From: Methyloversatilis thermotolerans
Lineage (GTDB): Bacteria; Pseudomonadota; Gammaproteobacteria; Burkholderiales; Rhodocyclaceae
Length of the DNA stretch: 64,000 nt
Reading direction: 5' to 3'
Assembly (NCBI RefSeq): GCF_000372885.1
Contig: NZ_KB889967.1
Span: 2,104,655-2,168,654 of the forward strand
This document shows positions 51,998 through 63,581 of this stretch, one piece after another. Positions within the stretch are counted from its first letter, which is position 1. Every line of letters begins with the position of its first letter. The translations under genes were made by a program, and so were the position numbers. The notes under the pieces were generated by a model, which had not been told where the DNA came from, did no database searches, and worked only from the letters and a program-made list of their open reading frames with translations.

Positions 51998-52839
51998 CCG
52001 CGCCGCACCCGCTCGAAGAAGAGGCGCTTCGCCGTTTCCGCCGCCTCATGGCCCGCGGCCAGCGGGATGCGGCAGAAGCGTGTCTGCAGGATGTACTGGT
52101 GCGCGAACCCAATCTGCCGGGCGTGCATGTCGCGCTGACACGGCTGCGTTGGCCCGGCCCCGATTACGTGTTCTGGCTGGCCTGGTTTCACGCGCAGCTC
52201 GCGCCGCGCCTGTATCTGGAAATCGGTGTCGAAAAGGGTACTTCGCTGGCTCTGGCAGGACCGTCCACCCGGGTGGTGGGCGTCGATCCTGCGCCCATCG
52301 GTGACCCCCTGCAGCAGTGTCGTGCGGACGCCCGGCTTTATCGCCAGACCAGTGCCGAGTTCTTCGCGGCGGTGCCCGCGGAGAGCGGTCTGGAACCGGG
52401 TGGATTCGATCTTGCCTTCATCGATGGCGATCACCGTTTCGAAACCGTGCTGGACGATTTCATCGCTGCCGAACGTCATGCAGCGCCCGGCGCGGTACTG
52501 CTGCTGCACGACACGCTGCCACTGAATGCCCTGACCGCGGGCCGCGAACGGCGCACCGGTTTCTATACCGGCGATGGATGGAAGATCGTGCCCTGCCTGC
52601 GTGGGCTGCGACCGGATCTGTGCATCATGACCGTGCCGGCGGCGCCGACCGGTCTGACCGTGGTGACCGGGCTCGATCCATCCAGCCACGTGCTGCTCGA
52701 ACGCCTGCCATGGATTCGCGAAACCTATGCGGCCTTGCCGCCGGACTGCGCCGTGCGGGCGCCACAGCCGCTGCTCGCGCTCGGGGTCAACGATACGGAG
52801 TGGATGGCGCAGTGGCTGCGGGCGGCACGCGGGCGATGA
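51994..52839 (+). CDS. Class I SAM-dependent methyltransferase (Methyltransf_24-like)
   Basis: The 281-aa protein has a short helical N-terminal part (TPR-like) and a methyltransferase core: LYLEIGVEKGTSLALAGPST, VVGVDPAPIG, and GFDLAFIDGDHRFETVLDDF with PGAVLLLHDTLPLN. The ALIDGDH-type motif is typical of Methyltransf_24/CmcI-like O-methyltransferases acting on sugars or small molecules. Its ATG overlaps the stop of the giant transferase gene, so it is translated with it. Its last 53 bp overlap the end of the convergent next gene. Confidence 0.82.
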   Translation: MTAPHPLEEEALRRFRRLMARGQRDAAEACLQDVLVREPNLPGVHVALTRLRWPGPDYVFWLAWFHAQLAPRLYLEIGVEKGTSLALAGPSTRVVGVDPAPIGDPLQQCRADARLYRQTSAEFFAAVPAESGLEPGGFDLAFIDGDHRFETVLDDFIAAERHAAPGAVLLLHDTLPLNALTAGRERRTGFYTGDGWKIVPCLRGLRPDLCIMTVPAAPTGLTVVTGLDPSSHVLLERLPWIRETYAALPPDCAVRAPQPLLALGVNDTEWMAQWLRAARGR

Positions 52840-53758
52840 CGCAGGCCAGGTCCCGCTGAAGCCGTCCGGACTGGAACAGGTCTTCTTCCGCCCTCAGCAG
52901 GCCGTGCAGCCAGGGCGCTGCATCCGCATGCATGAAGTTCTGCGCGATGCCGGCAAGAACCACCCGCAGCAGTGCCCCACAGTACGGACGGTGCGCCCGT
53001 ATCGTGAAGTGGCGTTCGAGCAGCGGCAACAGTTCCGACGAACGTACGGCTTCGGACGGGTCTACCGCAATGACTTCGTCGATCGCAGGCCGCCAGGGGC
53101 GCCCCTTGATCTGCCCGTCCGCCATCCTGCGCAGGTGATCGGGCAGCAGGTCGATCAGTTGTCCCATGTAATGCACCTGCGCATTCGAGCACTGGAAGCG
53201 GTCCGGGCCGACGTATTCGTCGAGGAAGAACCAGCCCCCTGGCGTCAGCAGTGCAGCGACGGAGGCATACAGGTTTTCGAGACTGGCGCAGTGGTGCACG
53301 CTCGCGATGCCCAGCACGGCGTCGAAACTGCCCGGCTCGAAACCGGGCTGGCCGAGCGGCAGACTGTTCATGTCCGCCTGGATGTAGCGCACCGCCACGC
53401 CGGCCGCCCGTGCGTCCGCGCGCGCTCGCTCGAGCGCGGCTGCCGACAGGTCGATGGCGACGATCTCATCGGCCTGTCGGGACCTGGCCAGTTCCAGGGC
53501 GTCGCTTCCCTGACCGCAGCCCAGAAGCAGCACGCGACGCAGCGGCAGGGGGCGATGCGCACCGACGATGCCGAAGAACCACTGCAGCGGCGTGACGGAC
53601 GGATGACCGCTCACCTGTTCGTTCACGCGCGCCTTCACGGCCGGAATGTGGGTCCAGTGCAGGCCCTGTTCCACCCATACCGCCGGGTCGCCCCAGACGG
53701 CGTCCAGGCGGTCGGCCAGAGCGGTGTCGATGTGTGCTTCTTGTGAGGTCGAGGTCAT
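52787..53758 (-). CDS. Class I SAM-dependent methyltransferase
   Basis: This 323-aa protein carries VLLLGCGQGSDALELARS (motif I, near residue 75), IVAIDLSAAALERARADA, and GSFDAVLGIASVHHCASLEN. The N-terminal PAVWVEQGLHWTHIP and the long C-terminal part with helix-rich composition are seen in methyltransferases of glycan and secondary-metabolite clusters. It starts the minus-strand half of the island's gene set (with four more genes upstream on that strand) and overlaps the previous gene tail-to-tail. Confidence 0.82.
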   Translation of the reverse strand: MTSTSQEAHIDTALADRLDAVWGDPAVWVEQGLHWTHIPAVKARVNEQVSGHPSVTPLQWFFGIVGAHRPLPLRRVLLLGCGQGSDALELARSRQADEIVAIDLSAAALERARADARAAGVAVRYIQADMNSLPLGQPGFEPGSFDAVLGIASVHHCASLENLYASVAALLTPGGWFFLDEYVGPDRFQCSNAQVHYMGQLIDLLPDHLRRMADGQIKGRPWRPAIDEVIAVDPSEAVRSSELLPLLERHFTIRAHRPYCGALLRVVLAGIAQNFMHADAAPWLHGLLRAEEDLFQSGRLQRDLACVIARVPPAATAPSTPYR

Positions 53759-53778
53759 CGGGATTTTGAGCAGTCCGC

Positions 53779-54465
53779 CTACTGCTGCGGCTTGGCGTGG
53801 CCGGTGAGCGCCTCAAGGCGTGCACCGTCTTCCGACGCAGTGTGCGGTCGAAGGATGTCAGGATGGCCATGGCGCCGGCCATTCATGTAGCGTTCGAGCC
53901 GGTCGAGCATGCGCGCGGGATGCCGATCGACATTGGCCTCGTCCTTGACGAACACGGCGACGAAATCGTTCCAGATGTCGAGCCGCTGGAAGGTGGTGAA
54001 GGACTCCAGCAGGGCCGGCCGGTAACCCGATCGCATGCTCCAGCGCACGAGCGCTTCGCCTGCGTCGGGGTAGAAGCGCCAGCAGTCCACCGGGTAGCGG
54101 TGATAGTCGCCATTCGACGGCGCGTTCAGGTAGAACAGACCGCCGGGCTTCAGCACGCGCAGCACTTCATTGAACATGAGCCAGAACATTTCGATGTGCT
54201 CGAAACACGAACTGCTCACGACCGCGTCAGCGATGCCGTCGTCGAACGGCAGTCGGTAGGCGTCTTCCAGCACCACATCCACGCCACGACCGGCAGCGAA
54301 ATCCAGACCCAGATAGCGGGCACCCGCTGGCGCAACCTGACGCAGCGAACCGTTGATGTCCTGGGCGCCGATATCGAGGATCAGCGGCTGAGCGCCTTCG
54401 CCGCCAGCGCCGGAAAAATAGGTGGAAAAGAAGCGCATGCCGTTGTCCATCGCGCTCGGATGCAT
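53779..54465 (-). CDS. Class I SAM-dependent methyltransferase
   Basis: The 228-aa protein has LILDIGAQDINGSLRQV as motif I (Gly-rich but with QDIN instead of GTG), YLGLDFAAGRGVDVVLEDAY and ADAVVSSSCFEHIEMFWLM, then LKPGGLFYLNAPSNGDYHRYP. This is the Methyltransf_11/FkbM-neighbour type frequent in lipopolysaccharide and capsule loci. ATG at 54465 has AAGGAC upstream; the frame is open further but without homology. It lies 11 bp after the next upstream gene's stop. Confidence 0.83.
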   Translation of the reverse strand: MHPSAMDNGMRFFSTYFSGAGGEGAQPLILDIGAQDINGSLRQVAPAGARYLGLDFAAGRGVDVVLEDAYRLPFDDGIADAVVSSSCFEHIEMFWLMFNEVLRVLKPGGLFYLNAPSNGDYHRYPVDCWRFYPDAGEALVRWSMRSGYRPALLESFTTFQRLDIWNDFVAVFVKDEANVDRHPARMLDRLERYMNGRRHGHPDILRPHTASEDGARLEALTGHAKPQQ

Positions 54466-54475
54466 GGTTGTCCTT

Positions 54476-55552
54476 TCAGTCTGCGCGTCGCCGCAGCAGA
54501 ACGACATCCTGGGTGCCTGCCGTGCCCGGAATGATGTCGAGCACGTCGAACCATCGTGCCCACCGGGTCATGATGTAGTCGGGCGAATGCATCACGTTAC
54601 GGTAGTACTCGGCGTCGTCGATCACGGCCTGCAACTGGGCGTTGGCGCCCACGTCCAGAATGCCTGTCTCGTGCGTTTCGAGGTAGAGCGCAGGTGGCGT
54701 TCTGTAGAGAGCCATCTGCGGCAGCCCCTGCACCGACAGCAGCAGCAGGGCTTCGGGCTGCGTGATGCGCCACAGCTCTTCCAGCCAGGCGTCCTGCACC
54801 GCTTCGTCGAGATGGGTGAGCACGGACAGCCCGATCACCAGATCGAAGCTGCAGTCCGCAAACGGCGTGGGCGGCATCAGGTCAACGGCAAGGAAGCGGG
54901 CGCCTGGCAGTGAGTCCCTGCAGCAGGCGATGTTGTCGGCATCGATGTCGATACCTGTCACCGCCGGCGAAAGCAGCGACAGGTAGCGGCTGAGCCGGCC
55001 GGCGCCACAGCCCCAGTCCAGAATGGACCGGAAGGATGCGATCGGACGGTCGAAACGTTCATGCAGCAGATGTTCGTAATGCTTCACGATGGTCGCGCCG
55101 CCCAGCCTGAACGAGGGCAGGTTCGCGCTGCCGATGACACGCTCTATCTGATCCGGCGACGGCATGGCAGGTTCGCGTGCCGGGTCAGCCAGATACCAGG
55201 CCGTGCGGTAGGACAGGCGGTGTTCGCCGAACGGACCGGTCACGTTCAGGCGCACGAAGCCGTCCGGAAACAGCTCATCCCGGCCGGTCCGGCGATGCCG
55301 GCAGAAAAAGCGCGATGTCGCCGCATTCGGGATGTGGCCGAAAAAGTCGAGCAGGTCGGGCGATGGCAGGCTGCGATCGACCTGGTCGAAATCGGCACCG
55401 TTGATCAGGAAGCGCTGCCGCGCCGGATCGTCCCAGATCGACAGGGCCCAGCCGGACACGGTGATTTCTTCGTCGGTGACGACCACAGCATCCGGCATCC
55501 AGCGCAGATGCCGTGCTGTCGCAAGCTGGATGTCTGCGAAGTGAATGTTCAT
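54476..55552 (-). CDS. SAM-dependent methyltransferase with N-terminal extension
   Basis: The first 120 residues of this 358-aa protein (VTDEEITVSGWALSIWDDPA) form a beta-rich domain resembling extensions in glycan-modifying enzymes. The remainder is a methyltransferase: SILDWGCGAGRLSRYLS, VTGIDIDADNIACCRD, CSFDLVIGLSVLTHLDEAVQDAW. It ends with DVLDIIPGTAGTQDVVLLRR. The ATG at 55552 overlaps the stop of the WcbI-like gene by 4 bp (ATGA), so the minus-strand genes are translationally coupled. Confidence 0.83.
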   Translation of the reverse strand: MNIHFADIQLATARHLRWMPDAVVVTDEEITVSGWALSIWDDPARQRFLINGADFDQVDRSLPSPDLLDFFGHIPNAATSRFFCRHRRTGRDELFPDGFVRLNVTGPFGEHRLSYRTAWYLADPAREPAMPSPDQIERVIGSANLPSFRLGGATIVKHYEHLLHERFDRPIASFRSILDWGCGAGRLSRYLSLLSPAVTGIDIDADNIACCRDSLPGARFLAVDLMPPTPFADCSFDLVIGLSVLTHLDEAVQDAWLEELWRITQPEALLLLSVQGLPQMALYRTPPALYLETHETGILDVGANAQLQAVIDDAEYYRNVMHSPDYIMTRWARWFDVLDIIPGTAGTQDVVLLRRRAD

Positions 55553-56445
55553 GGCCGGACATGCTCGCGCAGGAAGCGTGCCGCGCGTTCGATGGCGGGC
55601 GCATGCCAGTCCGTGGTTTCCAGCCGGTGCGCGGCGTAGCACACATAGCTGCTGTCGATGAACTCATCCCAGCGGATGACGCGCTCGCCATGAACAATCT
55701 GCAGCGAAGCGGCAGGGTCTGCCGGGTCGAACTCTCCGGGCGCAGAACCGGGCAGGCCAGGATAGCTCGGCAGCAGGAACGAATACTTGCCCAGCCAGTC
55801 CTCTGGCATGCGCGCGCCGGGCAGCGGCTTGATGTTCACGCGTTCCAGCATCTGTTTTGCCAGTTCGAAAAGGATGCTCACCGCCGGGTGGTTCGGGCAG
55901 TGCATGAATGTCCGTTTCGCCGCAAAAATGTAGCGGCCATCGAACCCGAGCTGCGCGAAGCTCTCCAGCAGGGATCGCCCGTGGTGAACGAAGTCATCCG
56001 CATAACCCAGACCGGCGTAGATGAAGCGGTTGAACAGCGCGGGCACCCGCGATGCGGGCAGCCCGCACAGGTAGGCACCGGCGACGATGGCCGAGTGATA
56101 GTAGGACGCCACCGTTTCCAGATAACGGCCGTTGCACCGCAGGACGTTGATGTCCGGATGGAATCCGCCGAATATCACGGAAGGAATGGCGATGACCGAA
56201 CGCACCTGCGCAAGCAGATTGCGCAGCACTTCCTGCTCACCTGAGCCGGACAGGGCGTATTTGGGCAGGTGCACGAACATCGCGTCGACTTCGCTCGCCA
56301 GCGCCATCACGGCCTGCAGTGCCGGATCTTCGCTGTCCTGCACGTGTTCCAGCTGTATCGCCTCGAACAGGTGACCGGGTGCGAGCGCCTCGAGGCAGTC
56401 GATCAGCCCGCGTGACTGGCAGTTGCCAACGACTGCGATTCTCAT
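55549..56445 (-). CDS. WcbI-like polysaccharide biosynthesis protein
   Basis: The 298-aa protein starts [21 protein letters not shown], the signature GNCQ opening of the WcbI family, followed by FGGFHPDINVLR and PLPEDWLGKY-type segments. WcbI of Burkholderia binds CoA and is needed for capsule formation, and acetyl transfer is suspected. The gene overlaps its neighbours at both ends by 4 bp (ATGA). Its presence argues that the island makes or modifies a polysaccharide. Confidence 0.8.
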   Translation of the reverse strand: MRIAVVGNCQSRGLIDCLEALAPGHLFEAIQLEHVQDSEDPALQAVMALASEVDAMFVHLPKYALSGSGEQEVLRNLLAQVRSVIAIPSVIFGGFHPDINVLRCNGRYLETVASYYHSAIVAGAYLCGLPASRVPALFNRFIYAGLGYADDFVHHGRSLLESFAQLGFDGRYIFAAKRTFMHCPNHPAVSILFELAKQMLERVNIKPLPGARMPEDWLGKYSFLLPSYPGLPGSAPGEFDPADPAASLQIVHGERVIRWDEFIDSSYVCYAAHRLETTDWHAPAIERAARFLREHVRP

Positions 56446-57485
56446 GGCGCGTTCAGCATGTCTTCGTCGCACCACACCTCGTACCACTGGTCCCGTTCCG
56501 CCATCGAGGTGCGCGGTGCGGGCGCCGCCGGGGCAGGAGCGCCTTGGACGGGCGCCTCGGAAAGGTAGAGCCGGGTGAAGTACTCCACCACGTCATGCAC
56601 GCCCTCGGCGGTGATGTGACGCATGTCCGGCTGGAAGTAGCGCCCCATCGTGTGATGGCCGGCAACGCACTCATAGGACGGAAAGTAGGAGGCCAGATCG
56701 TCATCTCGCGTCACCATGTCGGCCACCACACGCAATGCCGCCTTGGTGTAGCTGTTGGACACCAGCACGTGGCGCGGCTCATAGGTCGCCGCGATCGATA
56801 CCGGCGATACGCTCAGCACCAGCTTCACCGATGGATTCAGCAGGCGCAGATTGCCAATCAGGCGGCGCAGGTCATCCACCATCTCCGGTACCGAAAAATT
56901 GTGGAAATGACAGGTCGCGCCGTCCTCCGGCTCGCCATGCACGCCGGGCGCCAGCGGGAATACGGCGCCATCCGCATCGGACACCCAGGCTTCGGTCATG
57001 CCCAGCGTGAACACGAATACATCGCACTGTTCGAACATCCGGCGCACCGCGGCCAGGTGCGATACACGGTCCGCCTGCAGATCATCGAGCGTGCTAAAGC
57101 CATTCGGCTCGACGTTGGGCCGGAACGGGTCGACGAAAGCATCATGCCAGCGCCAGACATGCTCGCGAGGCACGAACAGTCCGTAAGCGCGCTCGAAAAG
57201 CTGAAGCAGTTGCCGAACGGTATAGATGTTGCCGAAACGTGCCGGGTAGACGCCGAACTGGCGTTCTGGCGGTCCGCCTTCGGTGATCAGATAGTTGAAG
57301 CCCCGCGTAGGCAGAAGACGAGCCAGATGCTGGGCAAAGCAACTGCCCGCTGACACGATCCTGTCCGTCGCGTGGATCACGAGACCGTCGTGCCCGGCGG
57401 GAACCTGCGTCATATCGAACCCGGCAACACCAGCGGTACGCGACCAGAAGGCGGTGTCCGGCAGGTCGGTGTAGGGATGCGGCAT
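56442..57485 (-). CDS. GSCFA-domain protein
   Basis: This 347-aa protein has the name-giving GSCFA motif in [15 protein letters not shown] near residue 45, then [11 protein letters not shown] and [21 protein letters not shown], ending in an SGNH-hydrolase-like [20 protein letters not shown]. The fold is that of SGNH/GDSL esterases, so acyl removal or transfer on a glycan is plausible. [10 protein letters not shown] at 57485 is the likely start by homology, but the ribosome site is weak. It heads the minus-strand gene set of the island; 57486-57756 upstream has no other gene. Confidence 0.8.
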   Translation of the reverse strand: MPHPYTDLPDTAFWSRTAGVAGFDMTQVPAGHDGLVIHATDRIVSAGSCFAQHLARLLPTRGFNYLITEGGPPERQFGVYPARFGNIYTVRQLLQLFERAYGLFVPREHVWRWHDAFVDPFRPNVEPNGFSTLDDLQADRVSHLAAVRRMFEQCDVFVFTLGMTEAWVSDADGAVFPLAPGVHGEPEDGATCHFHNFSVPEMVDDLRRLIGNLRLLNPSVKLVLSVSPVSIAATYEPRHVLVSNSYTKAALRVVADMVTRDDDLASYFPSYECVAGHHTMGRYFQPDMRHITAEGVHDVVEYFTRLYLSEAPVQGAPAPAAPAPRTSMAERDQWYEVWCDEDMLNAP

Positions 57486-57764
57486 TGCGATGAGCAGGAC
57501 AGTTTGGTCGAGGGCCGCCAAGGCTACATCGAATGGGGCGGTTTTTCGAGAAAGGCTGAGGGTGGCGGGACCTTGGCCCCGAAGAGCTTTCGACAGGGCA
57601 ACAGCTATCGACGTGACGGAGGGCCCGACCGCGGAAATTCGCAGGACGCCCGACCGAGCGCCCCTTCCTGCTCGAGCAGGATCCCGGGTGTGCAAGTTTC
57701 GCTGTATGGCACCACGCCCGGCGCAAGTCAGAGAAGACCTGACCCAGATTCGGGTCCGGAAAAC

Positions 57765-57794
57765 AAGAAAGCCACCCCTGAGGGTGGCTTTCTT
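57765..57794 (-). terminator. Terminator of tRNA-Pro
   Basis: A perfect 13-bp stem, AAGAAAGCCACCC / GGGTGGCTTTCTT with CTGA loop, lies just after the tRNA 3' end on the minus strand, followed by GTTTTCC. It is an intrinsic terminator for the tRNA and by symmetry may stop transcription from the other direction. A near copy lies at 42166-42195. Confidence 0.85.
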
Positions 57795-57804
57795 GCGGGA
57801 TTCT

Positions 57805-57881
57805 TGGTCGGGGAAAGAGGATTCGAACCTCCGGCCCCTGCGTCCCGAACGCAGTGCTCTACCAGGCTGAGCTATTCCCCG
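57805..57881 (-). tRNA. tRNA-Pro (anticodon CGG)
   Basis: The 77-nt minus-strand sequence starts CGGGGAATAGC and ends CCCCGACCA with encoded CCA. It folds as a cloverleaf: acceptor CGGGGAA, D arm with AGCCTGGTAGAGC, anticodon stem CTGCG/CGCAG with loop TTCGGGA (anticodon CGG), T arm CGGAGGTTCGAATCCTC. It matches bacterial tRNA-Pro(CGG). Its 3' half and terminator recur at 42158-42269, marking it as the probable integration target of the island on its 3' side. Confidence 0.97.
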
Positions 57882-57949
57882 AACATCACTGCGGCCACTG
57901 TCGCGGCTTTCCGTGACCGTCGCCCGTGAGCAACGAGGCGCGCAATATA

Positions 57950-58921
57950 CTAGAACTTTCTTTCGACCGCAAACGTTGCGAGATCGAGCAGGCTCTGCAG
58001 GTAGTCGTTCGACGGCAGTCCGTCCAGTTCGGCGCGGGCACGTGCCGCTTCCTCCCGGGCACGTTCGCGCGCGACGTCCAGCGCACCGCTGTCCTGCACC
58101 GCGGCGAGCACGGCGCCCCAGTCGTCGCGTCCGCCCTCCTCGATCGCATGACGCACGACTTGCACCTGATCTGGCGTGCCGTTCTTCATCACGTGGATGA
58201 GCGGCAGCGTGGGCTTGCCTTCGGCCAGGTCATCGCCGAGGTTCTTGCCGATCGAACCTTGGTCGCCGGAATAATCGAGAATGTCATCGACAAGCTGGAA
58301 GGCGGTACCCAGATGCATGCCGAAGCGGGCGAAGCGCTGTTCCACCTCGTCGTCCACGCCGGCCAGCATGGCGCCCAACCGGCTCGCTGCTTCGAACAGT
58401 TTGGCCGTCTTGTAGCGGATCACCTGCAGGTAGCGCTCTTCGTCCACATCGGCGTCGTGGCAGTTCAGCAACTGCAGCACCTCGCCTTCGGCGATGATGT
58501 TGGTGGCTTCGGCCAGCACCGCCTGCACGCGCATGCTGCCCACCGACACCATCATCTGGAAGGCGCGCGAATACAGGAAGTCGCCGACCAGCACCGAGGC
58601 GGCATTGCCGAACAGGGCGTTGGCGGTCTTGGCGCCACGCCGCAGCTCGGATTCATCGACGACATCGTCGTGCAGCAGCGTGGCGGTGTGGATGAACTCG
58701 ACGACGGCGGCCAGTTCAGTGCGATGCGCCCCGGTGTGACCGCAGGCGCCGGACGTGAGCAGCACGAGTGCCGGGCGCAGGCGCTTGCCGCCGGCACCGA
58801 TGATGTATTCGGCCACCTGGCGCACCAGCACGACGTCCGAGTGCAGGCGCTCGCGGATGACGGCGTCGAGCGCGCGCATGTCGTCCGCTATCAGGCTGTA
58901 GAGACGATTCAGTGAAGACAA
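57950..58921 (-). CDS. ispB: Octaprenyl diphosphate synthase
   Basis: IspB makes the isoprenoid side chain for ubiquinone. The 323-aa protein shows the two Asp-rich motifs LLHDDVVDESELRRG (first) and FQLVDDILDYSGD (second), GGKRLRPAL near the N-terminus and GEVLQLLN. A TTG at 58921 gives LSSLNRLYSLIADDMRALD, which matches the start and exact length of E. coli IspB; no ATG is in a suitable place and no strong ribosome site is visible. Divergent from rplU, as in many betaproteobacteria. Confidence 0.93.
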   Translation of the reverse strand: MSSLNRLYSLIADDMRALDAVIRERLHSDVVLVRQVAEYIIGAGGKRLRPALVLLTSGACGHTGAHRTELAAVVEFIHTATLLHDDVVDESELRRGAKTANALFGNAASVLVGDFLYSRAFQMMVSVGSMRVQAVLAEATNIIAEGEVLQLLNCHDADVDEERYLQVIRYKTAKLFEAASRLGAMLAGVDDEVEQRFARFGMHLGTAFQLVDDILDYSGDQGSIGKNLGDDLAEGKPTLPLIHVMKNGTPDQVQVVRHAIEEGGRDDWGAVLAAVQDSGALDVARERAREEAARARAELDGLPSNDYLQSLLDLATFAVERKF

Positions 58922-59000
58922 GGAATAACGGCCGGACGCGGAAAAACGCGGATGGTAGCAGCGCCCCAAAACGCGTCAAGCCATTGATGTTTCGCAGGCT

Positions 59001-59030
59001 TTGACATTTGACGACGGCCTCCGGTATAGT
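59001..59030 (+). promoter_or_regulatory. Promoter of rplU-rpmA
   Basis: TTGACA at 59001-59006 and TATAGT at 59025-59030 are separated by 18 bp, a near-consensus sigma-70 promoter 34 bp before the rplU start. Strong boxes suit ribosomal protein genes. Confidence 0.85.
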
Positions 59031-59063
59031 TGTGGATTCCCTTAAACCTTACTGGGGTTACAC

Positions 59064-59375
59064 ATGTACGCGGTCATAAAAACCGGCGGCAAGCAGTATC
59101 GCGTCGCGGCCGGCGAAAAAATCAAGGTAGAACAGATACCTGCGGATGTGGGCTCGGAAATCGTGATCGACCAGATCCTGATGGTCGGAGAGGGCGAATC
59201 GGTCAAGATCGGTTCTCCCGTGGTTGCCGGTGCCAGCGTTCGTGCAACGGTGCTCTCGCAAGGGCGCCACAAGAAGGTGACCATCTTCAAGATGCGCCGT
59301 CGCAAGCACTACCAGAAGCATCAGGGCCATCGTCAGAACTACACCGAACTGCGCATCGACGCCATCAACGGCTGA
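59064..59375 (+). CDS. rplU: 50S ribosomal protein L21
   Basis: The 103-aa protein begins [20 protein letters not shown] and includes the L21 signature [20 protein letters not shown] with [10 protein letters not shown]. Length is identical to typical L21. It binds 23S rRNA in the large subunit. rpmA follows 28 bp downstream with AGGAG before its ATG, forming the usual rplU-rpmA pair. Confidence 0.98.
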   Translation: MYAVIKTGGKQYRVAAGEKIKVEQIPADVGSEIVIDQILMVGEGESVKIGSPVVAGASVRATVLSQGRHKKVTIFKMRRRKHYQKHQGHRQNYTELRIDAING

Positions 59376-59403
59376 TCGCTGAACTTTTCCAGGAGCACAT
59401 CTC

Positions 59404-59667
59404 ATGGCACACAAAAAGGGCGGCGGCAGTACCCGTAACGGCCGCGACTCGGAATCGAAACGCCTTGGCGTCAAGAGCTACGGCGGCGAACTGATTTCCG
59501 CAGGCAGCATCATCGTCCGCCAGCGCGGCACCGAATTCCACCCGGGCGACAATGTCGGCATGGGCAAGGATCACACGCTGTTCGCGAAGGTCGATGGCAC
59601 CGTGCAATTCCTGATCAAGGGCGCCAACCGTCGCCGCGTGGTCACCATCGTTCCGGCCGCAGCCTGA
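59404..59667 (+). CDS. rpmA: 50S ribosomal protein L27
   Basis: The 87-aa protein starts [20 protein letters not shown], the L27 signature, with [20 protein letters not shown] in the middle. Its N-terminal tail reaches the peptidyl-transferase centre. The start has no extra cleaved N-terminal peptide as in Firmicutes. A strong terminator follows. Confidence 0.98.
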   Translation: MAHKKGGGSTRNGRDSESKRLGVKSYGGELISAGSIIVRQRGTEFHPGDNVGMGKDHTLFAKVDGTVQFLIKGANRRRVVTIVPAAA

Positions 59668-61973
<2,306 letters not shown>

Positions 61974-62010
61974 GCCGGCGCGCGATTTCAGGCGGTGCGC
62001 AGCCGGCCGG

Positions 62011-63501
62011 TCAAGCCGCCGGCAGCGAAAATTCCAGCAAGGTACCGCGCGGTCGGCCCGGACCGATGGAAAACCTTCCGCGCAGCGCGTCCGCACGGTA
62101 CTTCATGCCCAGCAGCCCGTGCGAACCGGTCTTGCTGCGGGCCTCTTCCGGCATGCCGATGCCGTCGTCCAGTATCGACATGTGGACCTGCCCGTCGTTC
62201 ACCGAGATCGCGATCTTCACCAGGCTGGCCTGCGCGTGTTTGCGGATATTGGTAAGCGCCTCCTGCGCCACACGATAGATGGCGATGGCGCGATCGCGTT
62301 CGAGCTCCAGTGATTCGGGCAGATCCAGTGCGACCTCGAACGGTGCAGCCGATGCACGCGTCTCTTCCGCCAGCGCCTCGAGCGCGGGCAGCAGCCCGAG
62401 GTGGGTAAGCACCGTCGGCACCAGGCCCTCGATGACGCGCCGCTTGATCTGCACGCCCTGCTCCAGGATGTCGCAGACCCGCGTCAACGACTCGACATCG
62501 GCGCTTTCCTGCTTGCGTGCTCGGCGCAGCAACATCGAAGCCTCCATGCGGCTGGCGGTCAGAATGGACCCCAGTTCGTCGTGCAGTTCGCGCGCCAGCG
62601 CCGCCTTCTGTCGCTCCGCCTCGGTCTGCAGATGCGAGGCAAGTTCGGACAGCTCCTCGGTGCGTATGCGCACTAGCGCGTCGAGTTCGTCGCGCGCCGC
62701 ACGCAGGCGATCCGCCACGAGCGCTTCGGCCTGGCTGCGCATGGCATAGGCACGCAGCAGAAGTATGAGCATCACCACCCCGGCGGCAATCACGACAATG
62801 GCCGCCGCGCGCTGTCCCTCGATCTCCTCGCCAAGCAGCGTCATCTGCTCCTCGAGATAGGCGCGTTCGGTACGCACCAGCGGTTCGAGCGCGTCGCGCA
62901 ACGCGGCCTGGTCGGTTACGGGAGGCAGAAAGGCGTCCATCACCTCCACCGGACTCGCGTTGTCGGGCAGCGCCCTGAGCCGCTGCAACTGTTCGGATTC
63001 GACAGCGAACAGCTGGCGCAACAACCTGACCCGGTCCTCGTCGATGCCGCGACGCGCCGCCCAGCCGAGCACTTGCGTCGACGCGTCGTTGAGACGCTGC
63101 AGCGCGTTCAGGTGCGCTTCCAGATGCGCGGGCGAGGGGTCCTCGACATAGCGCGCCTCGCTTGCAACCGCCTGTGCATTGTCATAGACGATATTGTTCA
63201 GCGCAGCGAGAGACAGCCGGGATGCATCGATCTCCCCGCGTTCGTCCTGCATGGACTGGTAGGTGATTTCCGAGAGCACCGCCAGCGCCACACCGATCAG
63301 CACCACCAGCAGGGCGCCCCAGCGAAAGCGTGCGATGCGCATGAGCACATTGTCGGTCAGTCGCTCGGCGCCATCGGTAGCCGACCCCGCTCTGCGTGCA
63401 GCCCTGGACAGCCCTTCGACCAGTGAGCGATGACGCACGCCGCGGCCAGCGTCAGACACGTCCGACGCTCCGCTCACGGGGCGGACGACATCCGCCCTCA
63501 C
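62011..63501 (-). CDS. NarX/DegS-type sensor histidine kinase
   Basis: The 496-aa protein has two membrane helices ([17 protein letters not shown] near residue 62 and [17 protein letters not shown] near 235) flanking a periplasmic helical sensor. A HisKA_3 domain follows ([19 protein letters not shown]) and then an HATPase with [18 protein letters not shown] and DDGIGMPEE...GLLGMKYRA. HisKA_3 kinases pair with NarL-type regulators, and one starts on the opposite strand at 63783. The GTG at 63501 gives a charged 50-residue N-terminal extension; an ATG at 63342 (MRIARFRW) is an alternative start. Confidence 0.88.
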   Translation of the reverse strand: MRADVVRPVSGASDVSDAGRGVRHRSLVEGLSRAARRAGSATDGAERLTDNVLMRIARFRWGALLVVLIGVALAVLSEITYQSMQDERGEIDASRLSLAALNNIVYDNAQAVASEARYVEDPSPAHLEAHLNALQRLNDASTQVLGWAARRGIDEDRVRLLRQLFAVESEQLQRLRALPDNASPVEVMDAFLPPVTDQAALRDALEPLVRTERAYLEEQMTLLGEEIEGQRAAAIVVIAAGVVMLILLLRAYAMRSQAEALVADRLRAARDELDALVRIRTEELSELASHLQTEAERQKAALARELHDELGSILTASRMEASMLLRRARKQESADVESLTRVCDILEQGVQIKRRVIEGLVPTVLTHLGLLPALEALAEETRASAAPFEVALDLPESLELERDRAIAIYRVAQEALTNIRKHAQASLVKIAISVNDGQVHMSILDDGIGMPEEARSKTGSHGLLGMKYRADALRGRFSIGPGRPRGTLLEFSLPAA

Positions 63502-63581
63502 TTGCCCGATCTAGGATGCAGCCATGGGAATCGCAAGCCACACACCGCGCAGCCCGCTCGTCAAATCGAAAGGAGCCTGTC

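Noticed and set aside
42158-57881. Prophage or integrative conjugative element
   Set aside because: No integrase, phage structural or conjugation gene is present between the repeats.
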